Shown here one piece after another: positions 9,501 to 19,837 of a stretch of DNA of 64,000 nt (position 1 is the stretch's first letter; each line of letters begins with the position of its first letter). The DNA is from Microbacterium invictum (lineage in GTDB: Bacteria; Actinomycetota; Actinomycetes; Actinomycetales; Microbacteriaceae): contig NZ_CP139779.1 in the NCBI RefSeq assembly GCF_034421375.1, positions 1,860,001 to 1,924,000 of the forward strand, read 5' to 3'. The position numbers and the translations under genes are program-made. The notes under the pieces were generated by a model. It worked only from the letters and a program-made list of their open reading frames with translations, had not been told where the DNA came from and did no database searches.

Positions 9501-10942
9501 GGGTTGAGCTTGAAGGCGTTGTTGCGATAGTCGACGATCACCGGCTCGGTGAAGGTGACCGAGGCCCCCACCACGACAGGCTCGGTGAGCGAAACGTAGG
9601 GCGGGGTCAGAGCGGCGTTGGCAGCCGAGAGGAAGTTCGTGCTCGCCCCGTCGTCGAGGACGACGCGACGCGCGGCGTTGTCGGCGGTCACGGCGGCGGC
9701 CTCGGGCGAACCGGGGAGCGCCACCTCGGTTGGCTGTACGAGCGGGCCGTCGCCGAAGGCGAGGGGAACCTCGCCGTACTGGTTCGTGCCGTAGGTGTCG
9801 GTGACGGTGAACGCACCCTCGGGCTGGATCAGCATCGACTCGAGCGCTTCGCGACCCGCGTCGTCGGCCGGCCATCCGGTGACGAGCGGCGTGACCCGGG
9901 CGCCGTCGGCGATGACCTCGACACTGCCGGTGCGGATGTCGACCTGGGTGAGGCCGTTGAACTCGGTGGCGAGCCCCGTGACGCGCACCGTCTGACCCTC
10001 GGCGACCTGACCGACCGTGGTCGGCGCATAGACGAAGACCGCATCGGACGCGGTGCCCGCAGCGGCGCCGGTGCCGGGCGTCTGGATGACGAAGCCTGCG
10101 AGGCCTCCGGTGGGGTAGTGCGCCGTGACGACGCCCTCGGTGACCACGGTCTGACCGTTCAGCGGCGTCGAGGCGCCGGTGCCCTGGATCTCGGCGATCG
10201 TGACCGTGCTCGGGCCCGTCGGCTCCGGGTCGGGTGTCGGCTCCGGGTCGGGAGTCGGCTCCGGGTCGACGGCGCCCGCCGCGCCCTCGGGTGTCGGCGT
10301 GCCCGCGGTGAAATCGGCGGAGTTGACCGCGGTGTGCGAGCTCCCCGCGTCACGCGAGACGCTCTGCGCGTTCGTCGTCGCGGGAGCCGGGCTCCCAGCG
10401 GAATCGCTGGGCGCGCCCCACCCGAGATAGTCCACGACCTGAGGAAGGACCGCCATGTTCGTGCTGCCCGAAAGCGCCTCAATGGAGTCGACGAGTGCGA
10501 CCTTGCCGCGCTCGCCCGACATCGGGATGGTCCCCTCGACATCGGCGTCGAACCCGGGAAGGGCGGTGTTGTTGCCGGTCGCCTGGCCGACGAGCACCTT
10601 CCCGCCCGGCTGGATCGTCGTCCCCGTCAGCGGGGTGACCTGCCACGAAGAACCGCCGGCGGACGCGTACTGCACGCTCCACGACCCGAGGTCGACGGCG
10701 GTGTCTCCGGTGTTGACCAGCTCGACGAAGTCGCGGGAGAACGCCGCGCCGCCATTGCCGCCGCCGCCGTAGACCTCGTTGATGAGCACGGTGGCGTCGA
10801 TGCTGACAGCCGCCTGCGCGGGCAGGGCGAGACCCACGCCGCTCAGGGCGAGGGCACCCGAGAGGAGACCGACGCCGAGCGTCCGCGCCCTCCGTCTCGG
10901 CTCGCGTGGTGGGGGGGATGGGACACCGGATGACACGGTCAC
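6572..10942 (-). CDS. Cell-wall-anchored ExeM/NucH-type nuclease fused to a 5'-nucleotidase
   Basis: Secreted bifunctional enzyme of 1456 residues, likely degrading extracellular DNA and removing phosphate from the nucleotides. In order: signal peptide ending LALPAQA (about 44); lamin-tail domain (about 48-165, LINEVYGGGGN); PDPEPT linker; OB-like domain (about 245-340); endonuclease/exonuclease/phosphatase domain (about 512-840, VASFNVLNYF, GDFNSYG, SDHDPV); calcineurin-type metallophosphatase plus 5'-nucleotidase C-terminal domain (about 847-1370, NDFHGR, GNHEFDRG); Pro/Gly/Gln-rich spacer; LAVTG sortase signal (about 1417), hydrophobic helix and RRR tail. The start is the second of three close GTG codons, 7 nt after AGGAG. 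Phosphate control is plausible but not shown. Confidence 0.93.
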   Translation of the reverse strand: MTVSSGVPSPPPREPRRRARTLGVGLLSGALALSGVGLALPAQAAVSIDATVLINEVYGGGGNGGAAFSRDFVELVNTGDTAVDLGSWSVQYASAGGSSWQVTPLTGTTIQPGGKVLVGQATGNNTALPGFDADVEGTIPMSGERGKVALVDSIEALSGSTNMAVLPQVVDYLGWGAPSDSAGSPAPATTNAQSVSRDAGSSHTAVNSADFTAGTPTPEGAAGAVDPEPTPDPEPTPDPEPTGPSTVTIAEIQGTGASTPLNGQTVVTEGVVTAHYPTGGLAGFVIQTPGTGAAAGTASDAVFVYAPTTVGQVAEGQTVRVTGLATEFNGLTQVDIRTGSVEVIADGARVTPLVTGWPADDAGREALESMLIQPEGAFTVTDTYGTNQYGEVPLAFGDGPLVQPTEVALPGSPEAAAVTADNAARRVVLDDGASTNFLSAANAALTPPYVSLTEPVVVGASVTFTEPVIVDYRNNAFKLNPTSPLTGDGSGEGDGVEFEDVRTAAPEEVGGDVSVASFNVLNYFTTLGTDSASCTAFQSPDGSELNNVRDGCDQRGAWDDADLARQQAKIVSAINALDASVVGLMEIENSAALGEETDEALSSLVDALNADAGTDRWDFVASSDELPDASGLDVITNAIIYQPAEVVTVGDARALGDESGADGAFQNAREPIGQVFAPVDGGEEFLFVVNHFKSKGSAGPWPGDADTGDGQGASNESRVRQATALADWVGAIQGDTESVILAGDFNSYGQEDPMQVLYEAGYTDAEQGDEYSYVFQGLSGSLDHILVNDAAAARQTGADVWNINAGEALALEYSRFGYHGTEFHADDPYRSSDHDPVKVGLSAGAAAPVELDILTINDFHGRLEANPSGAEAGAAVIAGAVEAKKAENPNTLFVSAGDNIGASTFTSFIQQDNPTIDTLVASGLDLSVVGNHEFDRGFDDLLNRVLPRYGGNTDPENVTEAERLAGQDFGLGANVYAAGTTDPVLPEYALREIDGVSVAFIGTVTPDTATMVDPLGIADIEFGDQLEAANRVADELADTVDPDVMVLLTHSGAATGDCAQLAADAAGFGDLATGASPLIDAIVSAHTHQTYACEVPVDGTDRTRPVIQASEYGKAMGQLSLSYDVEADELISIEGTTFPLKDAFPADEEIAAQVAGYVATADELGSAPIGSITGDILRGGTPPGADRGVESSMGNWVADVYLWATSENPSFGGTPAQIALMNPGGLRADLLVGEDGVVTYKEAADVQPFANTLVTVTLTGAQLEEILTQQWKATGDRPKLHLGVSEGFSYEYVEGQPPAGQTVARSGTIVSMSYQGEPIEPTDTFTVVTNSFLANGGDGFPTFTEGTDRTDTGQIDLDATLAYFQALETVDPAPLGRAVLVTDVPTVPGQPGTPGQPGQPGTPGQPGQPGAGGQAGDPLAVTGAQLPLGIALGGALLLVAGGVFFALRRRTLPTEQ

Positions 10943-11165
10943 AGACACTCTCCTGGTTTCGTATGCACAGCCGAACAGCGTCCCTGGGCACGACGAGACC
11001 ATCGTCCGGGGGCACGCCGTTCGATCCTGGCCGATTTCGCGATCGCGTGGGTGACGCCTGTGGAAACTCCTGGTGACGCTCTGCGCGACGCCGCGGTCGG
11101 CGGCATCCGCTCCTGTCCCTCTGCGGCGCGGACGGCGGGCGGCGCGCCCGTAGAATCGAGGGAAC

Positions 11166-13013
<1,848 letters not shown>

Positions 13014-13023
13014 GCTGACAGCC

Positions 13024-13674
13024 ATGCGCCGCGGAACCTTCAGGGACGACACGGTCGACTACGCCGCCGTCGGGGCCACCCAGGCCGCCGATCTCATGCA
13101 CTTCCCGCCGGAGCGGAGCATCCCGGCGGAGGAATCGTGGCGGATCGGCAGTGGCGAGGAGCGTTTCCGCGCCGCCGGCGAGTCGCTGCTGTCGTGGAGC
13201 GCGCAGCGCGGAGCCGGCCTGGAGCTGACCGACGTCCGCCCCGCCGCCGGCCCCATGTACGCCGGCGTCAGCTTCGATGAGAACGGCGCACCCATCGCCC
13301 CGAGCAAGCTCGAGGTCGAGCAGCGCTACGACTCCGACGGCACCCCGTTCGTCACCGCCGGGGCGACCGTGCACCTCGGCGGGCGCATCGCCGGGATGCG
13401 CGCCGACGGGGAGCTCCGGGTGATCTTCGCCGTGGAGGAACCGCGCCGCATCGGCTTCGCCCTCGGCACCGTGCAGGGATCGGTCGTCAGCGGGGAGGAG
13501 TCCTTCATGCTGGACTGGCGCGACAACGACGAGGTCTGGTTCACGGTGCGCGCCTTCGACGCGCCGCAGGCGCTGGTCTACCGGCTCTTCCCGGCACTGA
13601 CGCGGCGCCGGCGACGGGAGCTGTTCACGCGCTACCTGCGTGCCATCTCGCCGCTGTACGCCACCCCCGCCTGA
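13024..13674 (+). CDS. DUF1990 family protein
   Basis: Actinobacterial DUF1990 family protein of 216 residues; no biochemical role is known to me. The family pattern is visible in VGATQAADL near the N-terminus, FRAAGESLLSW and the C-terminal segment ending FTRYLRAISPLY. No signal peptide or membrane helix. ATG 13024 follows TAGGCT by 7 nt (leaderless), the -10 overlapping the lepA stop. GTG of hemW begins 2 nt after its stop, so the two are probably one transcript. Confidence 0.85.
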   Translation: MRRGTFRDDTVDYAAVGATQAADLMHFPPERSIPAEESWRIGSGEERFRAAGESLLSWSAQRGAGLELTDVRPAAGPMYAGVSFDENGAPIAPSKLEVEQRYDSDGTPFVTAGATVHLGGRIAGMRADGELRVIFAVEEPRRIGFALGTVQGSVVSGEESFMLDWRDNDEVWFTVRAFDAPQALVYRLFPALTRRRRRELFTRYLRAISPLYATPA

Positions 13675-13676
13675 GC

Positions 13677-14888
13677 GTGGGAGCCGCGCTTCCCCTCGCC
13701 GACCCGGCACCCGCCGACGGCGCGCTCCCCGCCGGGACGGTCATCGACCCCACGGTGCCGTTTGGCGCGTACCTCCACATCCCGTTCTGCCGTGTGCGAT
13801 GCGGGTATTGCGACTTCAACACCTACACCGCCACCGAGTTGCGCGGTGCGCGCCAGGAGGACTACGCCGACACCCTGCTGCGGGAGGTGGCGCTCGCGCG
13901 GCGCGTGCTCTCCGAGACGGGCCCGCTGCGTCCGGTCGAGACGGTCTTCTTCGGCGGGGGCACCCCCACGCTCCTTCCCGCCGACGACCTCGTCCGCATG
14001 CTGGACGGCGTGCGCGCGGCCTTCCCGGGCGCTGCCGACCTCGAGGTCACCGTCGAGGCCAACCCCGATACCGTCGACGCCGGGGTCGCGCGGCGGCTCG
14101 CCGCAGCCGGAGTGACCCGCCTGTCCATCGGCATGCAGTCCGCCGTTCCGCACGTGCTGGCGACACTCGACCGCTCGCATCGCGCGGACGCCGTCGCCAC
14201 GGCCGTCGCGGCTGCCCGCGAGGCGGGGTTGGGCGTGAGCCTCGACCTGATCTACGGAGCGCCGGGGGAGTCCCTTGCCGACTGGCGCGCATCGCTCGAG
14301 ACCGCGCTCGCTCAGAACCCCGATCATCTCTCCGCCTACGCCCTCATCGTCGAGGACGGAACGGCGCTTGCCCGTCGCATCCGGCGAGGAGAACTCGCCC
14401 TCCCCGACGACGATCTGCAGGCGGAGATGTACGAACTCGCCGACGATCTGCTCACCTCGGCGGGACTGTCCTGGTACGAGGTGTCGAACTGGGCGCGGAC
14501 CCCCGCCGACCGCTGCCGCCACAACGGCGCCTACTGGCGGGGGAGCGATTGGTGGGGATTCGGACCCGGGGCCCACGGTCACATCGCGGGCACGCGCTTC
14601 TGGAACGTCCGCCACCCGGCCGCATACGCCGGCCGACTCGCGGAGGGGCTGTCGCCCGCGGCGGGGCGCGAGGTGCTCTCACCGTCGTCCCGCGTCCTCG
14701 AGACGGTGCTCCTCCGCGTCCGCACCCGGGAGGGCCTCGCGGCATCCGCCCTGCCCCCCGGTGCAGATGACCTGCTGCCGGAGCTCGTCGCCGACGGTCT
14801 GATCGAGCCGTACACGCGGGACCGCGTGCGGCTCACCCGACGGGGTCGACTCCTGGCCGATCATGTCGTGCGCATCCTGACCGCCTGA
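13677..14888 (+). CDS. hemW: Radical SAM heme chaperone HemW (oxygen-independent coproporphyrinogen oxidase-like)
   Basis: Cytoplasmic radical-SAM protein of 403 residues. The 4Fe-4S cluster motif is C38-x3-C42-x2-C45 (CRVRCGYCDFNTY), followed by the SAM-binding GGGTPTLL and the HemW C-terminal domain (WYEVSNWARTPADRC). The Phe after the cluster CxxC is as in HemW; true HemN normally has extra N-terminal residues absent here. Inserting heme into proteins is the family role rather than oxidising coproporphyrinogen. Often found before hrcA-dnaJ in actinobacteria, as here. Confidence 0.92.
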   Translation: MGAALPLADPAPADGALPAGTVIDPTVPFGAYLHIPFCRVRCGYCDFNTYTATELRGARQEDYADTLLREVALARRVLSETGPLRPVETVFFGGGTPTLLPADDLVRMLDGVRAAFPGAADLEVTVEANPDTVDAGVARRLAAAGVTRLSIGMQSAVPHVLATLDRSHRADAVATAVAAAREAGLGVSLDLIYGAPGESLADWRASLETALAQNPDHLSAYALIVEDGTALARRIRRGELALPDDDLQAEMYELADDLLTSAGLSWYEVSNWARTPADRCRHNGAYWRGSDWWGFGPGAHGHIAGTRFWNVRHPAAYAGRLAEGLSPAAGREVLSPSSRVLETVLLRVRTREGLAASALPPGADDLLPELVADGLIEPYTRDRVRLTRRGRLLADHVVRILTA

Positions 14889-14928
14889 CATGCCGCGACC
14901 CGACCGTCCGGCATCGGGGGTGTTCCGA

Positions 14929-14934
14929 TAGAAT
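14929..14934 (+). promoter_or_regulatory. -10 box of the hrcA-dnaJ promoter
   Basis: TAGAAT immediately before and touching the CIRCE repeat, which would place the transcription start inside CIRCE, the classic arrangement for HrcA repression. Confidence 0.65.
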
Positions 14935-14960
14935 TGGCACTCGGATCCCGTGAGTGCCAG
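14934..14960 (+). promoter_or_regulatory. CIRCE operator (HrcA binding site)
   Basis: Inverted repeat TTGGCACTC, 9-nt spacer, GAGTGCCAG; the consensus is TTAGCACTC-N9-GAGTGCTAA, so only the outer T/A pair differs, symmetrically. It lies 29 bp before hrcA and implies that HrcA represses its own hrcA-dnaJ operon until heat shock. Confidence 0.92.
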
Positions 14961-14989
14961 GGGAGCGTCGGATCGCCGGAGGGGGTGTC

Positions 14990-16030
14990 ATGGTCAGCGA
15001 ACGAGGGTTGCAGGTGCTGCGCGCCATCGTGCAGGACTACGTCGACACGCGCGAACCCGTCGGCAGCAAGGCGATCGTGGAACGTCACGCCTTCGGCGTC
15101 TCAGCCGCCACCATCCGCAACGACATGGCGCTCCTCGAGGACGAAGAGCTCATCGTGGCCCCGCACACGTCGTCGGGGCGCGTTCCCACCGACAAGGGAT
15201 ACCGCGTGTTCGTCGACCACCTCGCGCAGGTGCGACCGCTCAGCCCCGCGCAGCGGACGGCCATCTCCTCGTTCCTGGAGGGTCCGTCGGATCTCGACGA
15301 GGTGTTGACCCGCACGGTGCGCGCGCTGACGGTCCTCACCGGGCACGTGGCGATCGTGCAGTACCCGTCCTTCGCACGGGCCACCGTCTCGCACGTCGAA
15401 CTCGTCCGACTCGACGCGCAGAAGGTGCTCGTCATCGTCGTCACCGACACCGGCCGGGTCTCGCAGCGACTCGCCTTCCCGGGGGTGGAGATCGACGAGG
15501 AGCGGATGCAGCGCATCCGCGGCCGCGTCTCCGACCTCGTCGTCGGGGTGCCGGTGCGGGAGGGCGTCGCCGGCGTGGCGCTGGCCGTGGCGGACGGCGA
15601 GACGGCGGGGGACCCCGACGGTCCTGCCCTGCAGGCGATCCTGCGGGTGATCGGGGAGGAACTGGACGACTTCCGCCAGGATCGACTCGTTCTGGCCGGG
15701 AGCGCGAACCTCGCCCGCAGCGAAGGCGACTTCCGTGGCAGCATCTACCCGCTGCTGGAAGCCATCGAGGAGCAGGTGACGCTGCTGAAGCTCATGAGCG
15801 AGATGGTCGCGGACGATCAGGGCCTGGCCGCGAGTATCGGCCGCGAGAACGAGCCCTTCGGTCTGAGCGAGGCCTCGGTCGTCGCGAGCGAGTACGACGC
15901 CACCGGGTCGCGTGCCCGCGTCGGCGTGCTCGGCCCCACCCGGATGGATTACCCGACGAACCTCGCGGCCGTGCGGGCCGTGGCGAGGTACCTCACTCGT
16001 CTCCTGGACGAAGACGACATCGCCCGCTGA
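14990..16030 (+). CDS. hrcA: Heat-inducible transcriptional repressor HrcA
   Basis: Winged-helix repressor of 346 residues that binds CIRCE and is kept active by GroEL. The N-terminal winged helix has [20 protein letters not shown] and [16 protein letters not shown]; the central and C-terminal parts match the HrcA dimerisation/insert domains. ATG 14990 gives the conserved [12 protein letters not shown] start; a GGAGGGGG purine run precedes it. An upstream in-frame ATG would overlap CIRCE and is rejected. dnaJ follows after 49 bp. Confidence 0.96.
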   Translation: MVSERGLQVLRAIVQDYVDTREPVGSKAIVERHAFGVSAATIRNDMALLEDEELIVAPHTSSGRVPTDKGYRVFVDHLAQVRPLSPAQRTAISSFLEGPSDLDEVLTRTVRALTVLTGHVAIVQYPSFARATVSHVELVRLDAQKVLVIVVTDTGRVSQRLAFPGVEIDEERMQRIRGRVSDLVVGVPVREGVAGVALAVADGETAGDPDGPALQAILRVIGEELDDFRQDRLVLAGSANLARSEGDFRGSIYPLLEAIEEQVTLLKLMSEMVADDQGLAASIGRENEPFGLSEASVVASEYDATGSRARVGVLGPTRMDYPTNLAAVRAVARYLTRLLDEDDIAR

Positions 16031-16079
16031 CGACAGCATTCCGCAGACCCCCCGCGCTCGGCGCGGCAGGAAGGTGAAA

Positions 16080-17195
16080 GTGGCTGACCACTACGAAGTA
16101 CTCGGTGTGGCGCGTGACGCCAGTTCCGACGACATCAAGCGTGCCTACCGACGGCTGGCGCGAGAGCTGCACCCCGACGTCAACCCGGGGGAGGACGCCG
16201 CGGAACGGTTCAAGCTCGTCACGCATGCCTACGACGTGCTGAGCGACCCCGACCAGCGCGCCCGCTACGACATGGGCGGAGACAGCGCGTTCGGCGGGGC
16301 TCCCGGCGGATTCGGCGGGTTCAGCGACATCTTCGAGACGTTCTTCGGCGGTGGAGGAGGAGGGGCACGGGGTGCCCGACCGCGCTCGCGTCGGGAACGC
16401 GGCCAGGACGCGCTCGTCCGGATCACCCTCGACCTGAAGGACGTCGTCTTCGGTGTGCATCGCGACATCGAGGTCGACACCGCCGTGCTGTGCGAGACCT
16501 GCTCGGGGTCGTGCTGCCAGCCGGGCACGTCGCCGGTCACCTGCGACATCTGCCACGGAACGGGGCACGTCCAACGGCAGGTCCGCAGCCTCCTCGGCAA
16601 CGTCGTCACGTCGCAGCCGTGCTCGGTGTGTCAGGGCTACGGGACGACGATCCCCTATCCCTGCGCCACCTGTCAGGGCCAGGGACGCGTCCGATCGCGC
16701 CGGACGGTGTCGATCGACGTTCCGGCCGGGGTCGAGAGCGGCCTGCGGCTGCAGCTGCCCGGGTCGGGTGAGGTGGGCCCCGCCGGCGGCCCGAACGGCG
16801 ATCTCTACCTCGAGGTGAACATCGCACCCGACCCCGTGTTCTCCCGCGACGGCGACGATCTGCTCGCGACGCTGGAGGTCTCGATGCCGGACGCGATCCT
16901 CGGCACGCACACCACCATCGATTCGCTCGACGGTCCGGTCGATCTCGAACTGCGGGCCGGCGTGCAATCGGGTGACGTGCTGACCATCAAGGGGCGCGGG
17001 ATCACGCCGCTGCGCGGTTCGCAGCGCGGGGATCTCCGGGTGGGTGTGCAGGTGGTGACGCCCACGCGGCTTGACCATCGCGAGCGCGCTCTGATCGAAG
17101 AGCTCGCCAAGCGCACCAAGCCCGCGCCGCCGCGGCTGTCGGAGTTCCACCAGGGCCTGTTCGCCAAGCTCCGGGACCGGTTCCGGAACGGCTGA
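16080..17195 (+). CDS. dnaJ: Molecular chaperone DnaJ (Hsp40)
   Basis: Co-chaperone that stimulates DnaK ATPase; 371 residues. J domain with H31-P32-D33, a Gly/Phe-rich stretch (about 68-95), a zinc-binding domain with four Cys repeats ([32 protein letters not shown]) and a C-terminal substrate-binding domain. The first Cys repeat has Cys where Gly is usual (SGSCC). GTG 16080 gives the canonical ADHYEVLGV start. It is the second gene of the CIRCE-controlled operon; dnaK/grpE are not in the window, so this is the DnaJ2-type copy paired with hrcA in actinobacteria. Confidence 0.95.
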   Translation: MADHYEVLGVARDASSDDIKRAYRRLARELHPDVNPGEDAAERFKLVTHAYDVLSDPDQRARYDMGGDSAFGGAPGGFGGFSDIFETFFGGGGGGARGARPRSRRERGQDALVRITLDLKDVVFGVHRDIEVDTAVLCETCSGSCCQPGTSPVTCDICHGTGHVQRQVRSLLGNVVTSQPCSVCQGYGTTIPYPCATCQGQGRVRSRRTVSIDVPAGVESGLRLQLPGSGEVGPAGGPNGDLYLEVNIAPDPVFSRDGDDLLATLEVSMPDAILGTHTTIDSLDGPVDLELRAGVQSGDVLTIKGRGITPLRGSQRGDLRVGVQVVTPTRLDHRERALIEELAKRTKPAPPRLSEFHQGLFAKLRDRFRNG

Positions 17196-17198
17196 GCG

Positions 17199-17927
17199 GT
17201 GGCGCTGCACTTTCTGACGGCGGAGGCCTCCTCCGCGGCCGTCGGCGACGTCGTGACCCTGACGGGAGCCGAGGCGAAGCACGCCGCGACGGTGCGCCGC
17301 GTCCGCGTCGGCGAGACGGTGACGGTCGGCGACGGCGCCGGGGTGTGGGTCGAGGGCGCCTGCGAGTCGGTGTCGCCGTCCGAGGTGGTGGTGCGGGTGG
17401 CGGAGCGTACCGAGATCCCCGCACCGGTTCCCCGCGTCATCCTCGTTCAGGCCTTAGCCAAGGGCGACCGCGACGAACTGGCCGTGCAGGCCGCCACCGA
17501 GCTCGGGGTGGACGAGATCATCCCCTGGCAGGCGGCGCGGAGCATTTCGCGCTGGGACGCGGCGAAGGCCACCAAGGGCCGCGAACGCTGGCAGACGATC
17601 GCGCGGGAGGCCGCCAAGCAGGCCCATCGCGCCTGGGTCCCCGTCGTCTCTGCGCCGATCACCACCGCCGCGATCACCTCCCGCGCCGGCAGTGACCTCG
17701 TCGTGGTCCTCGAGCCGACGGCCACCGAGCGGTTGAGCGCCCTCACCCCTGCCGGTCGGGACATCCTGGTCGTCGTCGGCCCCGAGGGAGGCATCGCCCC
17801 GGAGGAGCTCGCGAGCCTGGATGGGGCCGGGGCCACCCTGCGGAGGATGGGGGAATCGATCCTGCGCACCTCGACGGCGGGCCCTGCCGCCCTCGCGGTG
17901 ATCAGCGGCGCCCTCGGTCGCTGGTGA
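17199..17927 (+). CDS. rsmE: 16S rRNA m3U1498 methyltransferase
   Basis: SPOUT-class methyltransferase of 242 residues that methylates U1498 of 16S rRNA using SAM. N-terminal PUA-like domain (TLTGAEAKHAATVRRVRVG), then the knotted SAM-binding fold with ATELGVDEIIPW, VGPEGGIAPEE and the C-terminal LGESILR-like RMGESILRTSTA. GTG start 3 nt after the dnaJ stop, so it is the third gene of the hrcA operon. Confidence 0.95.
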   Translation: MALHFLTAEASSAAVGDVVTLTGAEAKHAATVRRVRVGETVTVGDGAGVWVEGACESVSPSEVVVRVAERTEIPAPVPRVILVQALAKGDRDELAVQAATELGVDEIIPWQAARSISRWDAAKATKGRERWQTIAREAAKQAHRAWVPVVSAPITTAAITSRAGSDLVVVLEPTATERLSALTPAGRDILVVVGPEGGIAPEELASLDGAGATLRRMGESILRTSTAGPAALAVISGALGRW

Positions 17928-17950
17928 CGCCCCGTCGGTAGACTTCCCGT

Positions 17951-18298
17951 ATGAGCGAACCGTCGGTCTTCAGCCGCATCCTCGCCGGCGACATCCCCGG
18001 AGAGATCCTCGTCGAGACCGAGAACGTCTTCGCGATCCGCGACATCGCCCCTCAGGCACCGCTGCACCTGCTGGTCATACCGAAGACCGAGCGCTATCGC
18101 GACGTCGGAGAGCTCGCTGCGGGCGACCCGGCCCTCCTGAGCGAGATGGTCGCGGTGGCGGGGTCCCTCGCCGCGGAACACGCCGACGGCGACTACCGCC
18201 TGGTCTTCAACACCGGCGCGAACGCCGGGCAGACCGTCTTCCACGTGCACGCGCACGTCCTCGCCGGGGGCCTGCAAGAGAAGGAGCTTCGTGCCTGA
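17951..18298 (+). CDS. HIT-family nucleotide-binding protein
   Basis: Histidine-triad hydrolase/transferase of 115 residues acting on nucleoside phosphoramidates or dinucleotides. The triad HVHAHVLAGG near the C-terminus provides the catalytic histidine. ATG 17951 lies 6 nt after TAGACT (17939-17944), a textbook leaderless promoter that starts a new transcript inside this gene run. It overlaps phoH by 8 nt. Confidence 0.93.
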   Translation: MSEPSVFSRILAGDIPGEILVETENVFAIRDIAPQAPLHLLVIPKTERYRDVGELAAGDPALLSEMVAVAGSLAAEHADGDYRLVFNTGANAGQTVFHVHAHVLAGGLQEKELRA

Positions 18299-19370
18299 CA
18301 CCCCACCCGCCGTCGAGCGGATTCTCGCCGACGGCGTCGCCATGGTCCAGCTGCTCGGTCCCCAGGATCGCCTGCTGCGCATGGTCGAGAAGGAGCATCC
18401 CGAGGTCGACGTGCACGTGCGCGGCAACGAGATCACCCTCACCGGCGAGGCCGGCGCCGTCGCGGCCGCCCGCGTGCTCGTCGACGAGCTCGTGGAGATG
18501 ACCCGCTCGGGGCAGAGCCTCGGTCCCGCCGACGTCGCCTCGGCCGACAGGATCCTGCGCAGCGACGGTGGACCCCGCCCGTCCGAGGTGCTGGGCGAAC
18601 CGCTGCTGTCCACGCGGGGGCGCGTCATCCGCCCGAAGACGCTGGGTCAGAAGTCCTACGTCGACGCGATCGACGACCACACGATCGTGTTCGGAATCGG
18701 GCCGGCGGGCACCGGCAAGACCTACCTCGCCATGGCGAAGGCCGTGCAGGCGCTCCAGCGCAAGGAGGTCAACCGGATCATCCTCACCCGTCCCGCCGTC
18801 GAAGCGGGGGAACGGCTGGGCTTCCTCCCCGGCACTCTCACCGACAAGATCGACCCCTACCTGCGCCCGCTCTACGACGCCCTCAACGAGATGATGGACC
18901 CCGAGGTCGTGCCCAAGCTCATGGCAAGCGGCACCATCGAGGTGGCACCGCTGGCGTACATGCGCGGGCGGACGCTGAACGACTCGTTCGTCGTCCTCGA
19001 CGAGGCTCAGAACACCACGCCGGAACAGATGAAGATGTTCCTGACCAGGCTCGGGTTCGGGACGAAGATGGTCGTCACCGGTGACATCACCCAGCTCGAC
19101 CTCCCGCAGGGCACCTCGGGGCTCCGCCTGGTCACCCGCGTTCTCGATCGCATCGACGACATCCACTTCGCGTACCTCACGAGCGACGACGTCGTCCGCC
19201 ACACCCTGGTCGGGCGCATCGTCGACGCGTACAGCGAATTCGACGAGCGGCGCCTCGCCGCACGCCGCGAGCGCGACGAGGCGACCGAGCTCGCCAATCG
19301 TGCAGAGCGCCGCGGAGCGACCCGCGCGACCGGCCCTCGCGACCGCCTGCCGAAACGGGGACGCCAGTGA
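18291..19370 (+). CDS. phoH: PhoH-like ATPase
   Basis: Cytoplasmic P-loop ATPase of 359 residues of the PhoL/YbeZ type, linked with RNA metabolism and ribosome maturation. Short N-terminal KH-like region (about 10-65), Walker A GPAGTGKT (about 140) and Walker B FVVLDEAQN (about 235). GTG 18291 overlaps the HIT stop and the next gene starts 4 nt before its stop. The phoH-ybeY-corC-era order is the widely conserved ybeZYX-era arrangement. Confidence 0.93.
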   Translation: MPDTPPAVERILADGVAMVQLLGPQDRLLRMVEKEHPEVDVHVRGNEITLTGEAGAVAAARVLVDELVEMTRSGQSLGPADVASADRILRSDGGPRPSEVLGEPLLSTRGRVIRPKTLGQKSYVDAIDDHTIVFGIGPAGTGKTYLAMAKAVQALQRKEVNRIILTRPAVEAGERLGFLPGTLTDKIDPYLRPLYDALNEMMDPEVVPKLMASGTIEVAPLAYMRGRTLNDSFVVLDEAQNTTPEQMKMFLTRLGFGTKMVVTGDITQLDLPQGTSGLRLVTRVLDRIDDIHFAYLTSDDVVRHTLVGRIVDAYSEFDERRLAARRERDEATELANRAERRGATRATGPRDRLPKRGRQ

Positions 19371-19837
19371 CGATCGAGATCACGAACGAGTCCGGGATGA
19401 CGGTCGATGAGACCGTTCTCCTGCGCCTCATGGAGCACAACTTCGGCGAACTCCACGTCAGCCCCGAGGCCGACGTCGCGATCCTGCTGGTCGACGAGGG
19501 CGCGATGGAGTCGCTCCACCTGCAGTGGATGGACGAACCGGGGCCGACCGACGTCCTCAGCTTCCCGATGGACGAGCTGCGACCCGGCACCGAGGAATCC
19601 CCGACCCCCGCGGGCCTCCTCGGCGACATCGTGCTGTGCCCCCAGGTCGCCGAGACGCAGGCGACCGCTGCTCGCCACTCGACGATGGACGAACTGGTCA
19701 TGCTGACCACACACGGCCTGCTGCACCTCCTCGGCTTCGATCACGCCGAACCCGAGGAGGAGAAGGAGATGTTCGGGCTCCAGCGCGACCTCATCGTGTC
19801 GTTCCAGATGAGCGAGCGCCGTCGCGCGCGGTCATGA
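19367..19837 (+). CDS. ybeY: Endoribonuclease YbeY (16S rRNA 3'-end maturation)
   Basis: Metal-dependent single-strand RNase of 156 residues for rRNA maturation and ribosome quality control. The zinc-binding motif H-x3-H-x5-H is complete in HGLLHLLGFDH. The family segment DVLSFPMDE is upstream of it. GTG start overlaps phoH by 4 nt; its stop overlaps the next ATG by 4 nt. Confidence 0.95.
   Translation: MTIEITNESGMTVDETVLLRLMEHNFGELHVSPEADVAILLVDEGAMESLHLQWMDEPGPTDVLSFPMDELRPGTEESPTPAGLLGDIVLCPQVAETQATAARHSTMDELVMLTTHGLLHLLGFDHAEPEEEKEMFGLQRDLIVSFQMSERRRARS

Noticed and set aside
7100..10933. 1277-residue forward reading frame opposite the nuclease gene
   Set aside because: Arg/Gly/Asp/Val-rich shadow frame of a high-GC gene; no domain, signal peptide or start site, while the reverse frame has full catalytic motifs.
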